A DNA stretch of 14,218 nucleotides from Christensenella sp. UBA1259 (GCA_002308755.1 DBVR01000039.1:16306-30523), one strand, 5' to 3'. Shown: positions 1 to 8,280, counted from the first letter of the stretch. The notes: a model not told the origin generated them from the letters alone. Numbers and translations are program-made.

Positions 1-177
1 TATTGCAAACTTTCGGAAAAGTGCGAAAATATCCTTAAAACCGCCTACGAAAGACTCGGTCTTTCGCCGCGTGCAAGGAGCAGGATAATAAAGGTCGCAA
101 GAACTATCGCCGACATGGAACTTTACGACGAAATAAAAGAACAGCACGTTTTAGAAGCGATAAGTTACAGACAGTAG
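1..177 (+). CDS. comM: ComM/YifB-type Mg-chelatase-like AAA+ protein, C-terminal fragment
   Basis: Frame 1 is open from the window edge to TAG at 175-177 and gives 58 residues; the start is outside the window. The visible part contains LSPRARSRIIKVARTIAD followed by a helix ending EAISYRQ. This matches the C-terminal Mg-chelatase domain that closes ComM/YifB proteins, where an S.RA..RI.KVARTIADL-like segment is typical. ComM is a hexameric AAA+ helicase that promotes branch migration during natural transformation in Gram-negative bacteria; in Bacillota its role is less clear. Its position directly before dprA, another DNA-uptake gene, fits. Only one nucleotide separates its stop from the dprA ATG, so the two are probably translationally coupled. 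The ATPase motifs cannot be checked because they lie upstream of the window. Confidence 0.85.
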   Translation, partial: YCKLSEKCENILKTAYERLGLSPRARSRIIKVARTIADMELYDEIKEQHVLEAISYRQ

Positions 178-178
178 T

Positions 179-1264
179 ATGGGTTATACGAAAGAAGAAC
201 TGCGACTTATATGGCTCGACAGTTTCATAAATCTCGAATACAAACACAAAAAGTTTTTATACGACGCTTTTTCGCACGGCGAGACGGTAAGCGGGGTTTT
301 GGAAAAACATAAGGACGAAATCGTTTCCGCGACGGGCGACGGACAGTACGCTTCGCTTTATAACTCGGCGAATAAAGAGTATATGGACTTCGTGGTGAGC
401 GGTCTTTCACGCAACGGGGTAAAGGCGGTAACGATAGATAGCGAAGGCTATCCCGAACTTTTAAAAAACACCGATATCCCGCCGCTGGTTCTTTATGCAA
501 AAGGCGATACGTCGCTATTAAAATCCGAAACCTTTTCGATAGTGGGCAGTCGGAAGAACGTGCCCGTATCCCTTGCGACAGCCAAAACTTTCACCGAAAA
601 GTTGTGCGCCGCGGGATACACGGTGGTTACGGGGATAGCGGAAGGCGTGGACGCGACGGTGCTGGAAACGGCAATTTCTTGCGGCGGCAGGGCGATATCC
701 GTCGTGGCGGGCGGGCTTAATAACGTCTATCCCGCGCAGAACCGCACGCTTCTCGAAAGAGTGACAGAAAACGGGCTTGCCATAAGCGAACAGCCGCCCG
801 AAGTAAAGCCTATGCCGTATATGTTTCCGGTAAGAAACAGGATAATATCGGGGCTTTCCAAGGGGATGCTACTCATCTCGGGCGGGTTGAAAAGCGGAAC
901 GGTGTACACCGTGGAAACCGCGCTTTCTTGCGGCAGGGACGTTTTTGCCGTACCGTACGGCGTGGGCGTGGAATCGGGCGCGTACTGCAACAAGATAATA
1001 AAAGACGGCGCGATGCTGGCGGACTGTCCCGAAGATATACTTTCCTATTACGGAAAAGAAACGGAAGAAACGGCGGATCGCGAGTACACAGGGGAAGAGC
1101 GCGCCGTGATAGAAGCGTTAAAAGACGGTTCTTTGCATATAGATAAGATATGTGAAAAAACGGGGGTGTCGGTCGCCGACGCGATGCGGATACTCACGGT
1201 TTTGGAAATAGAAGGCAAAATTTATAAAGCGGGCAACAACGTTTACGGACGGCTTTCCCGCTGA
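179..1264 (+). CDS. dprA: DNA-processing protein DprA (Smf family), divergent
   Basis: This 361-residue protein has the DprA layout: an N-terminal helical region (about 1-95), an extended Rossmann fold (about 98-290) and a C-terminal winged-helix (DprA_WH/DML1-like) domain (about 305-358). DprA binds incoming single-stranded DNA in the cytoplasm and loads RecA during transformation. Recognisable blocks are IVGSR (121-125), YPAQN (184-188), FPVRNRIISGLS (216-227) and GRDVFAVP (252-259). Several usual residues differ. The SGLA.GID..AH block reads TGIAEGVDATVLET (151-164) without the His, the usual V.EA..SGSL.T reads LLISGGLKSGTVYT (231-244), and the Gly after FAVP is Tyr260. The family call is firm, but retained function is less certain. 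The ATG at 179 follows the upstream stop by one base and has no clear SD, so coupled translation is likely. The topA start lies 11 nt downstream. Confidence 0.92.
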   Translation: MGYTKEELRLIWLDSFINLEYKHKKFLYDAFSHGETVSGVLEKHKDEIVSATGDGQYASLYNSANKEYMDFVVSGLSRNGVKAVTIDSEGYPELLKNTDIPPLVLYAKGDTSLLKSETFSIVGSRKNVPVSLATAKTFTEKLCAAGYTVVTGIAEGVDATVLETAISCGGRAISVVAGGLNNVYPAQNRTLLERVTENGLAISEQPPEVKPMPYMFPVRNRIISGLSKGMLLISGGLKSGTVYTVETALSCGRDVFAVPYGVGVESGAYCNKIIKDGAMLADCPEDILSYYGKETEETADREYTGEERAVIEALKDGSLHIDKICEKTGVSVADAMRILTVLEIEGKIYKAGNNVYGRLSR

Positions 1265-1265
1265 C

Positions 1266-1272
1266 AGGAGAG
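1266..1272 (+). promoter_or_regulatory. Ribosome binding site of topA
   Basis: AGGAGAG lies 3 nt before the ATG at 1276, starting just after the dprA stop codon. It is a near-ideal SD and fixes the topA start. Confidence 0.75.
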
Positions 1273-1275
1273 AAT

Positions 1276-3447
1276 ATGCAACTTATAATAGTGGAGTCGC
1301 CGCACAAAGCGAAGACTATCGAAAAGTTCTTAAAAGGCGATTACAAGGTAGATGCGTCCAAAGGTCACGTAAGGGATCTTCCCGTGAACCGTATGGGCGT
1401 CAAGATAGACGGCAATTTCGAGCCGTTTTACGAAATAGCGCAGGACAAGAAAGCCGACATAAAACGGCTTAAAGACGAAGCCAAAAAGGCGGATAAAGTG
1501 TTTCTCGCCACCGACCCCGACAGGGAAGGGGAAGCGATATCGTGGCACCTTGCGGAAGTTCTGGACTTGGATGAGAACGAAAAAAACCGCATAGAATTCA
1601 ACGAAATATCCGAAAAGGCGGTAAAAAACGCCCTTAATTCGCCGAGAAAAATAAACAAAAATTTAGTGGACGCCCAGCAGGCGAGAAGGGTTTTGGACAG
1701 GATAGTGGGTTACAGCGTTTCGCCCGCGGCAAGTTCCGTTTTAGGCGAAAACCTTTCGGCGGGAAGAGTGCAGAGCGTAGCCCTTAAAATGGTCGTGGAC
1801 AGGGAAAGGGAGATAACGGCTTTTAAACCGCAGGAATACTGGAACTTAAAAGCGACCTTAAAGCCGCAGGGCGAAAAGGAGTTTAAGGCGCTTCTTACCG
1901 AAAAGAACGGCAAAAAGTATAAGCCCGTAAATAAAGAAGAAGCGGATATTACGGAACGGGAACTTAAAGATTCCGCGTTTACCGTAAATTCGGTAAAAAA
2001 GACGGTGATAAAATCACACGCCCCCGCACCTTTCATAACCAGCACGTTGCAGCAGGACGGTTCTGTAAAACTGAACGTAACCGCGCCGCAGATCATGCAG
2101 ATAGCCCAACGTCTTTACGAAGGCGTCGAAACGCCAAACGGACATCTTGCGCTTATAACCTATATGAGAACCGACTCGGTAAGGATATCTTCGGAAGCGC
2201 AGGGCGAAGCGCTTAAATTCATCAAAGCCAACTACGGCGAAAAATATCTGCCGTTAAAGCCTAATTTTTACCGTTCCAAAAAGGACGCGCAGGACGCGCA
2301 CGAAGCGATACGTCCCATAAGCGTGAGCGTAACGCCCGAGAGCGTGAAGAATTTTCTCGACAGGAATCATTACAGACTTTATAAACTTATCTACGACAGA
2401 TTTATCGCTTCGCAGATGGCGGAAGCGGTGTACGACGGCGTTTCGGTGGAAGTAAAGGCGGGCGCGTACACCTTGAAGACGGGCGGGAAAACGCTGGTAT
2501 TTAAGGGTTACACCGCCGTTTACGACGACACCAAAAAGGAAGAAGACGAAGAAGGCGCAAACGCTTCTGTTCCGTCGCTTAACGAAGGGGAAAGGTTAGA
2601 CCTTAAAGGGATAGAAAAAGAGCAGAAATTCACAAAGCCCCCCGTCAGGTTCACCGAAGCGACCTTGATAAAAAATATGGAAGAAAAGGGGATAGGGAGA
2701 CCTTCCACCTACGCCACCATAATGGCGAAACTGACGGACAGAAAAAGAGAGTACGTCAGAAAGGATAAAAAGTATCTTATTCCCAACGAGATAAGTTACG
2801 GGCTTATAGATTTTCTCGTAAAGTACTTCCCCGACATAATGGACGTGGGCTTTACGGCGAAGATGGAAGACGATCTCGACGACATAGGGGAGAGCGGAAA
2901 GGACTGGCATAAACTTATAGCCGATTTCTACGCGCCGTTCAGCCGCAGGCTTGCGGCGTCGAGAATGACGGACGTTATCTGTGAAAAATGCGGCGCACCC
3001 ATGATAATAAAAAGCGGAAGATACGGCAATTACTACGCCTGTTCAAACTATCCCGAGTGCAAGAACATAAAGTCGGTAAAGGAAAAGCAGTCGGTAGCGA
3101 CGGATAAAACGTGTCCTAAATGCGGCGCACCGCTGGTTATTAAGGAAGGGCATTTCGGCAAGTTCCTTGCCTGCTCGAATTACCCGACGTGCAAGTACAC
3201 TTTAAGTTTAGCACCCGAAAAGTTCGAAGGCGTTTGCCCCGTGTGCGGAAAGCCCGCGAGAAAGATGACGAGTAAGTCGGGCAAAACTTTTTACGGGTGC
3301 ACGGGATTCCCCGACTGCAAGTTTATGAGCTGGGATATGCCGACGGGAAAACTTTGCCCCAAGTGCGGCAAACCGCTTGTAAAGGTCGGTAAAACCGTGA
3401 AATGTTCCGATAAAAACTGCGGCTACACGCAAGATGAAGACCGTTAA
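1276..3447 (+). CDS. topA: DNA topoisomerase I (type IA)
   Basis: This 723-residue type IA topoisomerase relaxes negative supercoils by a Mg-dependent cut and pass of one strand. The N-terminal Toprim domain holds LIIVESPHKAKTIEKFL (3-19) with the catalytic Glu7, and the acidic metal-binding DPDREGEAI (80-88). The active-site tyrosine is Tyr296 in ITYMRTDS (294-301). Other family blocks are LSAGRVQSVAL (160-170) and EKGIGRPSTYATIM (470-483). The C-terminus carries four zinc-ribbon modules with Cys pairs at 569/572-589/595, 613/616-633/639, 654/657-675/681 and 694/697-710/715; the last is shorter. Such ribbons bind single-stranded DNA and are common, in variable number, in bacterial TopA. Length is normal for the family. 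The last 14 nt overlap the trmFO start in another frame. Confidence 0.98.
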   Translation: MQLIIVESPHKAKTIEKFLKGDYKVDASKGHVRDLPVNRMGVKIDGNFEPFYEIAQDKKADIKRLKDEAKKADKVFLATDPDREGEAISWHLAEVLDLDENEKNRIEFNEISEKAVKNALNSPRKINKNLVDAQQARRVLDRIVGYSVSPAASSVLGENLSAGRVQSVALKMVVDREREITAFKPQEYWNLKATLKPQGEKEFKALLTEKNGKKYKPVNKEEADITERELKDSAFTVNSVKKTVIKSHAPAPFITSTLQQDGSVKLNVTAPQIMQIAQRLYEGVETPNGHLALITYMRTDSVRISSEAQGEALKFIKANYGEKYLPLKPNFYRSKKDAQDAHEAIRPISVSVTPESVKNFLDRNHYRLYKLIYDRFIASQMAEAVYDGVSVEVKAGAYTLKTGGKTLVFKGYTAVYDDTKKEEDEEGANASVPSLNEGERLDLKGIEKEQKFTKPPVRFTEATLIKNMEEKGIGRPSTYATIMAKLTDRKREYVRKDKKYLIPNEISYGLIDFLVKYFPDIMDVGFTAKMEDDLDDIGESGKDWHKLIADFYAPFSRRLAASRMTDVICEKCGAPMIIKSGRYGNYYACSNYPECKNIKSVKEKQSVATDKTCPKCGAPLVIKEGHFGKFLACSNYPTCKYTLSLAPEKFEGVCPVCGKPARKMTSKSGKTFYGCTGFPDCKFMSWDMPTGKLCPKCGKPLVKVGKTVKCSDKNCGYTQDEDR

Positions 3448-4741
3448 AGTAATAGGCGCGGGGCTTGCGGGCGCGGAAGCGGCGTATTACCTTGCGCGGC
3501 GCGGCGTAAAAGTTTTTCTTTACGACATAAAGCCGAAAAAGTTTACCCCCGCGCACGGAAATCCGAATTTTGCCGAACTCGTGTGCTCTAATTCCTTAAA
3601 GTCCGATGACGTTTACGGAAACGCCGCGGGACTGCTCAAAGAAGAGATGCGCGTTTTAGGTTCGCTTATCATAGAAGCGGCGGATAAAACGAAAGTACCC
3701 GCGGGCGGCGCGCTTGCGGTAAACCGCGAAGAGTTTTCGGCGTATATAACGGAAAAACTGAAAGCCTTAGATAACGTGGAGTTTATTTCGGAAGAAGTAA
3801 CGGATATAGATGCCGATACGTATACGGTGATAGCGACGGGACCTTTGACCACCGACGCACTTGCTGAAAGCATGAAAAGGATAACGGGCGAAAGCCTTTC
3901 CTTTTACGACGCTTCAGCCCCCATAGTTACCTTTGAAAGTCTGGATAAGTCCCGCTGTTTTGCGGGCGACAGGTACGGCAAAGGCGACGGGGATCATATA
4001 AACTGCCCGATTGAGAAAGAAGAGTACGAAACTTTCGTTTCGGAACTTCTTAACGCGGAAAAAGCGAAACTTCACGAATTCGAAAAAAGAGAGATATTCG
4101 AAGGCTGTATGCCTGTGGAAGTCATGGCGGCAAGGGGAAAAGATACCTTACGTTTCGGACCGTTAAAGCCGGTGGGACTTACAGACCCCGTTACGGGGAA
4201 ACGCCCGTACGCCTGTCTGCAATTAAGGAAAGAAGACGCCGCGGGAACGCTTTACAATCTCGTAGGTTTTCAGACGAATTTGAAGTTTAGCGAGCAAAAA
4301 AGGGTTTTCGGGCTCATACCCGCGTTAAAAAACGCCGAATACGCAAGATACGGCGTAATGCACAGAAACACTTTTATCGATTCGCCGAAAGTTTTAAGCG
4401 CCGACTATTCCCTTAAAAACTACCCCAAGATATTCGTCGCAGGGCAGATAACGGGGGTGGAAGGATACGTAGAGAGCGCGGGCAGCGGACTTGTGGCGGC
4501 GATATACTGCGAAAGGAAGATAAACGGTAAAAGCCAAACGCTTATTCCGGGCACTACGGTTTCGGGCGCGCTTGTAAAATATATCACGACGGAAAACAAA
4601 GATTTTCAACCTATGAACGCCAACTTCGGCATACTGCCGCCGCTGACGATCGCGGTAAGGGATAAATCGGAAAGAAAGCGTTTGCTGGCGGAAAGAAGTT
4701 TAAAAGCCGTAATGGAATTTAAAAAGGAGACAGATTTATGA
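3434..4741 (+). CDS. trmFO: tRNA (uracil-54-C5)-methyltransferase, folate/FAD-dependent
   Basis: This 435-residue flavoprotein makes ribothymidine at position 54 of the tRNA T-loop, using methylenetetrahydrofolate as carbon donor and FADH2 as reductant. It is the Gram-positive counterpart of SAM-dependent TrmA. The start MKTVKVIGAGLAGAEAAYYL carries the dinucleotide-binding GxGxxG motif (8-13), followed by the family block LVCSNSLKSD with its conserved Cys. FAGQITGVEGYVESAGSG near the end is the GidA/TrmFO C-terminal FAD-binding signature. Length is normal. The gene begins inside topA (14-nt overlap) and shows no good SD, so it probably depends on ribosomes finishing topA. Its stop overlaps the hslV start in an ATGA. 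The topA-trmFO pair is conserved in Bacillota. Confidence 0.97.
   Translation: MKTVKVIGAGLAGAEAAYYLARRGVKVFLYDIKPKKFTPAHGNPNFAELVCSNSLKSDDVYGNAAGLLKEEMRVLGSLIIEAADKTKVPAGGALAVNREEFSAYITEKLKALDNVEFISEEVTDIDADTYTVIATGPLTTDALAESMKRITGESLSFYDASAPIVTFESLDKSRCFAGDRYGKGDGDHINCPIEKEEYETFVSELLNAEKAKLHEFEKREIFEGCMPVEVMAARGKDTLRFGPLKPVGLTDPVTGKRPYACLQLRKEDAAGTLYNLVGFQTNLKFSEQKRVFGLIPALKNAEYARYGVMHRNTFIDSPKVLSADYSLKNYPKIFVAGQITGVEGYVESAGSGLVAAIYCERKINGKSQTLIPGTTVSGALVKYITTENKDFQPMNANFGILPPLTIAVRDKSERKRLLAERSLKAVMEFKKETDL
4724..4730 (+). promoter_or_regulatory. Ribosome binding site that decides the hslV start
   Basis: AAGGAGA ends 7 nt before the ATG at 4738. It favours that start over the in-frame ATG at 4750 (which would give MGTTIC) and so implies a six-residue N-terminal extension on HslV. 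The site lies inside the end of trmFO. Confidence 0.7.
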
Positions 4742-5271
4742 ACGAATTTATGGGGACGACCATCTGCGCCGTTAAAAAGGGCGGCAAGACGGCGATAGCG
4801 GGCGACGGGCAGGTTACTATGTCGCAGTCGATAATATTTAAGAACAACGCCGTAAAGGTGAGAAGAATTTACGGGGGCAAGGTGATATTCGGGTTCGCGG
4901 GGTCGGTAGCCGACGCGTTCACTTTGTCCGAAAGGTTCGAAGAAATGCTCAACAAGTATTCGGGCAACCTTATGCGTTCAGCCGTGGAACTTGCCGAAAT
5001 GTGGAGAAACGACAAGGTGAGAAAATTAGAGGCGATGATGATAACCGCAGATAAAGATAGCTTACTTATCGTTTCGGGCACGGGGGAAGTGATAGAACCG
5101 GAAGACGGCGTCTGCGCGATAGGCAGCGGCGGCAACTACGCTTTGGCGGCGGCGCGCGCCCTTTCGCAGGAAACCGATTACGACGCCGAAGAAATAGCGA
5201 GAAAGTCGCTTAAAATAGCCAGCGAGATATGCGTGTTCACCAACGGGCATATAACTTGCGAAGTGATATAG
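4738..5271 (+). CDS. hslV: ATP-dependent protease peptidase subunit HslV (ClpQ)
   Basis: This 177-residue proteasome-like peptidase forms a double hexamer capped by HslU. The protein starts MNEFMGTTICAV; the nucleophile of the family is the first Thr of TTI, here Thr7, so residues 1-6 look like a short propeptide removed at Gly6-Thr7. AIAGDGQVT (19-27), Lys40 before VRR as the expected active-site Lys, GFAGSVADAF and IGSGGNYALAAARAL are conserved blocks. E. coli HslV has only Met before the TT, whereas Bacillus ClpQ/CodW also has a few extra residues. The SD at 4724-4730 supports the upstream start. The ATG overlaps the trmFO stop as ATGA, and hslU follows after 9 nt. Confidence 0.97.
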   Translation: MNEFMGTTICAVKKGGKTAIAGDGQVTMSQSIIFKNNAVKVRRIYGGKVIFGFAGSVADAFTLSERFEEMLNKYSGNLMRSAVELAEMWRNDKVRKLEAMMITADKDSLLIVSGTGEVIEPEDGVCAIGSGGNYALAAARALSQETDYDAEEIARKSLKIASEICVFTNGHITCEVI

Positions 5272-5280
5272 GAGAGAAAT

Positions 5281-6588
5281 ATGAATTTAAGTCCCAAACA
5301 GATAGTCGAAGAACTCGACAAGTATATAATAGGTCAGGCGCAGGCTAAAAAAGCCGTGGCGATAGCGCTTCGCAACAGGTACAGACGAAGCCAGTTACCG
5401 CAGAACAAAATGGACGAGATAACCCCCAAGAACATCATAATGAAAGGACCTACGGGGGTGGGCAAAACGGAGATAGCAAGGCGGCTAGCGAAACTCGTCG
5501 GCGCGCCGTTTATAAAGGTGGAAGCCACCAAGTACACCGAAGTCGGCTACGTCGGCAGGGACGTGGAATCCATGATACGGGATCTCGTCGAGTGCGCCGT
5601 AAGGCTCGTAAAGGAAGAGCGCGTCAAAAAGGTGGAAGAAAAGGCGGGAAGCACCGTCGACAGTAGACTCGTAAAGATGCTTGCCGAGATAAGAAAAGCC
5701 GACAAGGGCGAAACGCCGGAGAATATATTCGAAGCGAATATCGCCGAAGGGCTTAAAAAGGGATATTACGACAACGAAGTAATAGAAATAGACGTGGCGG
5801 ATTCTCCCAAGCCCATGGAACTTATGCCGGGCGGTGCGGAGATAAGTATCGGCAGTATTTTCGGGGATATGCTTCCCAAAAAGCGCAAAAAACGCAAACT
5901 TACCATAAAGGAAGCGAGAAAACTTCTTCTTGCCGAAGAAGCCGACAAACTTATCGACAAAGATTCCGTCAACGAAGAGGCGATACGCCGTGCCGAACAG
6001 GAAGGCATAATATTTATCGACGAAATAGATAAAATCGCCGCCAAAGGCAGTACGGGCGGCGGGCAGGACGTTTCGAGAGAAGGGGTGCAGAGAGATATCC
6101 TGCCGATAGTGGAAGGTTCTACCGTGTTCACGAAATATGGTTCGATAAAGACCGACTATATACTCTTTATAGCGGCGGGGGCGTTCCACGTTTCCAAGGT
6201 GTCCGACCTTATCCCCGAATTGCAGGGGAGATTTCCGATACTCGTTGAACTCGCAAGTTTAACTAAAGACGACTTCGTGAAAATCTTAACGGCGACGTCC
6301 AACGCCATAACCAAGCAGTACACCGACCTTCTTTCCGTCGACGGCGCGGAACTTTCCTTTACCGAAGACGCCATAGAAGAGATAGCGTCGGCGGCGGAAG
6401 ATATGAACGCCACGGCGGAAGACATAGGCGCAAGACGGCTTCACACCGTTATGGAAGAACTTTTGGAAGACGTCTCCTTCAACGCCGACGGAAACGGCAC
6501 GAAGGCAGTCGTCATAGATAAAAAGTTCGTCGCCGAAAAACTCGGTTCGGACAAAAAGTCCAAGGACCTTAAAAAATATATTCTGTAA
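5281..6588 (+). CDS. hslU: ATP-dependent protease ATPase subunit HslU (ClpY)
   Basis: This 435-residue AAA+ unfoldase feeds substrates to HslV. Walker A is GPTGVGKT (56-63), the pore loop is GYVG (89-92), and Walker B is IIFIDEID (243-250). The family-specific inserted I-domain covers roughly 105-235 and includes a basic KKRKKRK stretch (200-206). The arginine finger is Arg317 in LQGRFP, and sensor 2 is in GARRLHTVMEELLED. The C-terminal tail KKYIL keeps the hydrophobic end that docks into HslV pockets and activates it. Length is close to E. coli HslU. AGGAGAG immediately before the ATG is a strong SD. In Bacillus codY follows this gene; here hisS follows after 10 nt. Confidence 0.98.
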   Translation: MNLSPKQIVEELDKYIIGQAQAKKAVAIALRNRYRRSQLPQNKMDEITPKNIIMKGPTGVGKTEIARRLAKLVGAPFIKVEATKYTEVGYVGRDVESMIRDLVECAVRLVKEERVKKVEEKAGSTVDSRLVKMLAEIRKADKGETPENIFEANIAEGLKKGYYDNEVIEIDVADSPKPMELMPGGAEISIGSIFGDMLPKKRKKRKLTIKEARKLLLAEEADKLIDKDSVNEEAIRRAEQEGIIFIDEIDKIAAKGSTGGGQDVSREGVQRDILPIVEGSTVFTKYGSIKTDYILFIAAGAFHVSKVSDLIPELQGRFPILVELASLTKDDFVKILTATSNAITKQYTDLLSVDGAELSFTEDAIEEIASAAEDMNATAEDIGARRLHTVMEELLEDVSFNADGNGTKAVVIDKKFVAEKLGSDKKSKDLKKYIL

Positions 6589-6598
6589 AGGTAGAATT

Positions 6599-7852
6599 AT
6601 GATAACCGTACCAAAGGGAACGAAAGACACTCTGCCGAAAGATTCTTATAAGTGGCAGTATATAGAAAACACGGCGAGAAAGACCGCCGCGCTTTTCGAC
6701 GCGAAAGAGATAAGAACGCCGACCTTCGAGCATACCGAAGTCTTCGTGCGCGGCGTCGGGGAGACCACCGACGTCGTGAACAAGGAAATGTATACCTTTC
6801 TCGACAAGGGCGGCAGAAGCATAACTTTAAAGCCGGAAGGTACCGCGGGCACTATCCGCGCTTTCGTGGAAAGCGGGCTTTACGCTTCCGCCCTGCCCGT
6901 GAAACTGTACTATATAACCGACTGTTTCCGTTACGAACGCCCGCAGGCGGGCAGGTTAAGGCAGTTCCGCCAGTTCGGCGTGGAATTTTTGGGTTCGGAT
7001 TCCTGCGGCATAGACGCCGAAGTCATTTTGCTTGCAAAAAGTTTTCTGGACGGGCTGGGGGTGAAAAACCTGAAACTTCATATAAACAGCATAGGCTGTA
7101 AAGATTGCAGAAAGAAGTACCAGCAGGCGTTAAGAGATTTTCTTGCGGAAAAGAAAGATAAACTCTGCGACAAGTGTAAAGAGCGTTACGACACCAACCC
7201 CTTGCGGATATTAGACTGTAAGGACGAAGATTGCAAAAAACTCTTAAAGGGCGCGCCCGTTATTTTAGACTATATATGCGACGATTGCAAGGCGCACTTT
7301 GACGGCGTAAAGGAACTTTTGCGCGCGGCGGGAGTTGAATTTACGGTAGATACGGGGATAGTAAGGGGACTCGATTATTACACAAAGACGGTGTTCGAGT
7401 TCGTGTCGGATAATATCGGCGCACAAGGCACCGTCTGCGGCGGCGGCAGATACGACGGACTCGTAAGCGAGTTCGGCGGCGGGGATATCCCCGGCGTGGG
7501 CTTTGCCGTCGGCATAGAAAGATTGCTTCTGCTTCTGGAAAACGACGGGGTGGAGATTCCCGAGCCCGAAAGGCTTACGGTATACGTCGCGCCTATCGGG
7601 GAAGCGGGGCGCGAAAAGGCGTTCAAAATAGTTTCCGAATTAAGAAAGTCGGGGATTGCCGCCGACACCGACTATATGGAACGCGGAATAAAGGCGCAGT
7701 TTAAGTACGCCGACAAGATAAACGCGAAGTTCGTGGGGGTTTTGGGCGATTCGGAAGCGGAACGGGGCGTCATAAAACTCAAAGATATGTCGAGCGGCGA
7801 AGAAAAGGACGTGCCGATATCGGCAATTTTAAACGAACTTAAAAAGTTATGA
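6599..7852 (+). CDS. hisS: Histidyl-tRNA synthetase
   Basis: This 417-residue class II aminoacyl-tRNA synthetase charges tRNA-His. Motif 2 is FRYERPQAGRLRQFRQFGVE (110-129). The histidine-binding signatures are RGLDYYT (256-262) and GGGRYDGL (281-288), and motif 3 is GVGFAVGIERL (299-309). The C-terminal anticodon-binding alpha/beta domain starts near residue 325. The insertion between motifs 2 and 3 contains eight Cys (167, 170, 190, 193, 207, 212, 227, 230) in pairs, a pattern seen in many bacterial HisRS and suggestive of metal binding. The short SD AAAGG lies before the ATG. The stop overlaps the next gene by ATGA. No T-box leader can exist here because the gene sits inside an operon with a 10-nt gap. 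Confidence 0.98.
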   Translation: MITVPKGTKDTLPKDSYKWQYIENTARKTAALFDAKEIRTPTFEHTEVFVRGVGETTDVVNKEMYTFLDKGGRSITLKPEGTAGTIRAFVESGLYASALPVKLYYITDCFRYERPQAGRLRQFRQFGVEFLGSDSCGIDAEVILLAKSFLDGLGVKNLKLHINSIGCKDCRKKYQQALRDFLAEKKDKLCDKCKERYDTNPLRILDCKDEDCKKLLKGAPVILDYICDDCKAHFDGVKELLRAAGVEFTVDTGIVRGLDYYTKTVFEFVSDNIGAQGTVCGGGRYDGLVSEFGGGDIPGVGFAVGIERLLLLLENDGVEIPEPERLTVYVAPIGEAGREKAFKIVSELRKSGIAADTDYMERGIKAQFKYADKINAKFVGVLGDSEAERGVIKLKDMSSGEEKDVPISAILNELKKL

Positions 7853-8280
7853 GAGAAATAGGCACGGTAGTTTCCGTTTCGGGGAACACCGCGAAAGTCG
7901 CGGTGGATAAAAAAGACGAGTGTGCAAAATGCGGGTTGTGTCTTTTTAAGGACGGCGTGAATAAGGCGGAATTTATCGCCTTTAACGACATTAGTGCAAA
8001 ATGCGGCGACACGGTGGTAATGGAAAGGGAAAGAAACGACCTTTTGGGGGTATTTCTCGCGTTTTTCGTGCCGCTTATCTTAATAGGACTTTCGGTACTT
8101 ATAAATTACACGCTTGTTAAGTGGGAACTCTTTATCCCGATATTTTCCGTAGCGACTATCGCCGTTTGGTATGTCGTACTTGCGGCGATAGATAAAAAAC
8201 TCAAAAAATTACGGCGTTACGTTTCCCGTATCACCGAAATAATAAAACCGAACGAAGAACAAAAAGGAGAAACGATATGA
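7849..8280 (+). CDS. RseC/MucC-like (SoxR-reducing system family) membrane protein
   Basis: This 143-residue protein resembles the RseC/MucC family (PF04246). An N-terminal beta-rich segment begins MREIGTVVSVSGNTAKVAV and is followed by a Cys cluster, ECAKCGLC (24-31), with one more Cys at 52. Two predicted membrane helices (about 66-88 and 94-114) come next, then a basic cytoplasmic tail KKLKKLRRY (117-125). Relatives include RseC, which takes part in SoxR reduction and sigma-E control in E. coli, and proteins encoded beside Rnf/Rsx electron-transport genes. No Rnf, SoxR or sigma-E gene is visible here, so the role is open; a redox or metal function of the Cys cluster is inference. The gene overlaps hisS and asnA by ATGA at both ends, which implies co-translation. 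Its own SD is weak. Confidence 0.8.
   Translation: MREIGTVVSVSGNTAKVAVDKKDECAKCGLCLFKDGVNKAEFIAFNDISAKCGDTVVMERERNDLLGVFLAFFVPLILIGLSVLINYTLVKWELFIPIFSVATIAVWYVVLAAIDKKLKKLRRYVSRITEIIKPNEEQKGETI

Noticed and set aside
5485..6189. Minus-strand open frame of 234 codons opposite hslU
   Set aside because: It is Phe/Tyr/Arg-rich with no recognisable domain, and it lies wholly within a well-conserved gene; it is an antisense shadow of a GC-biased codon pattern.
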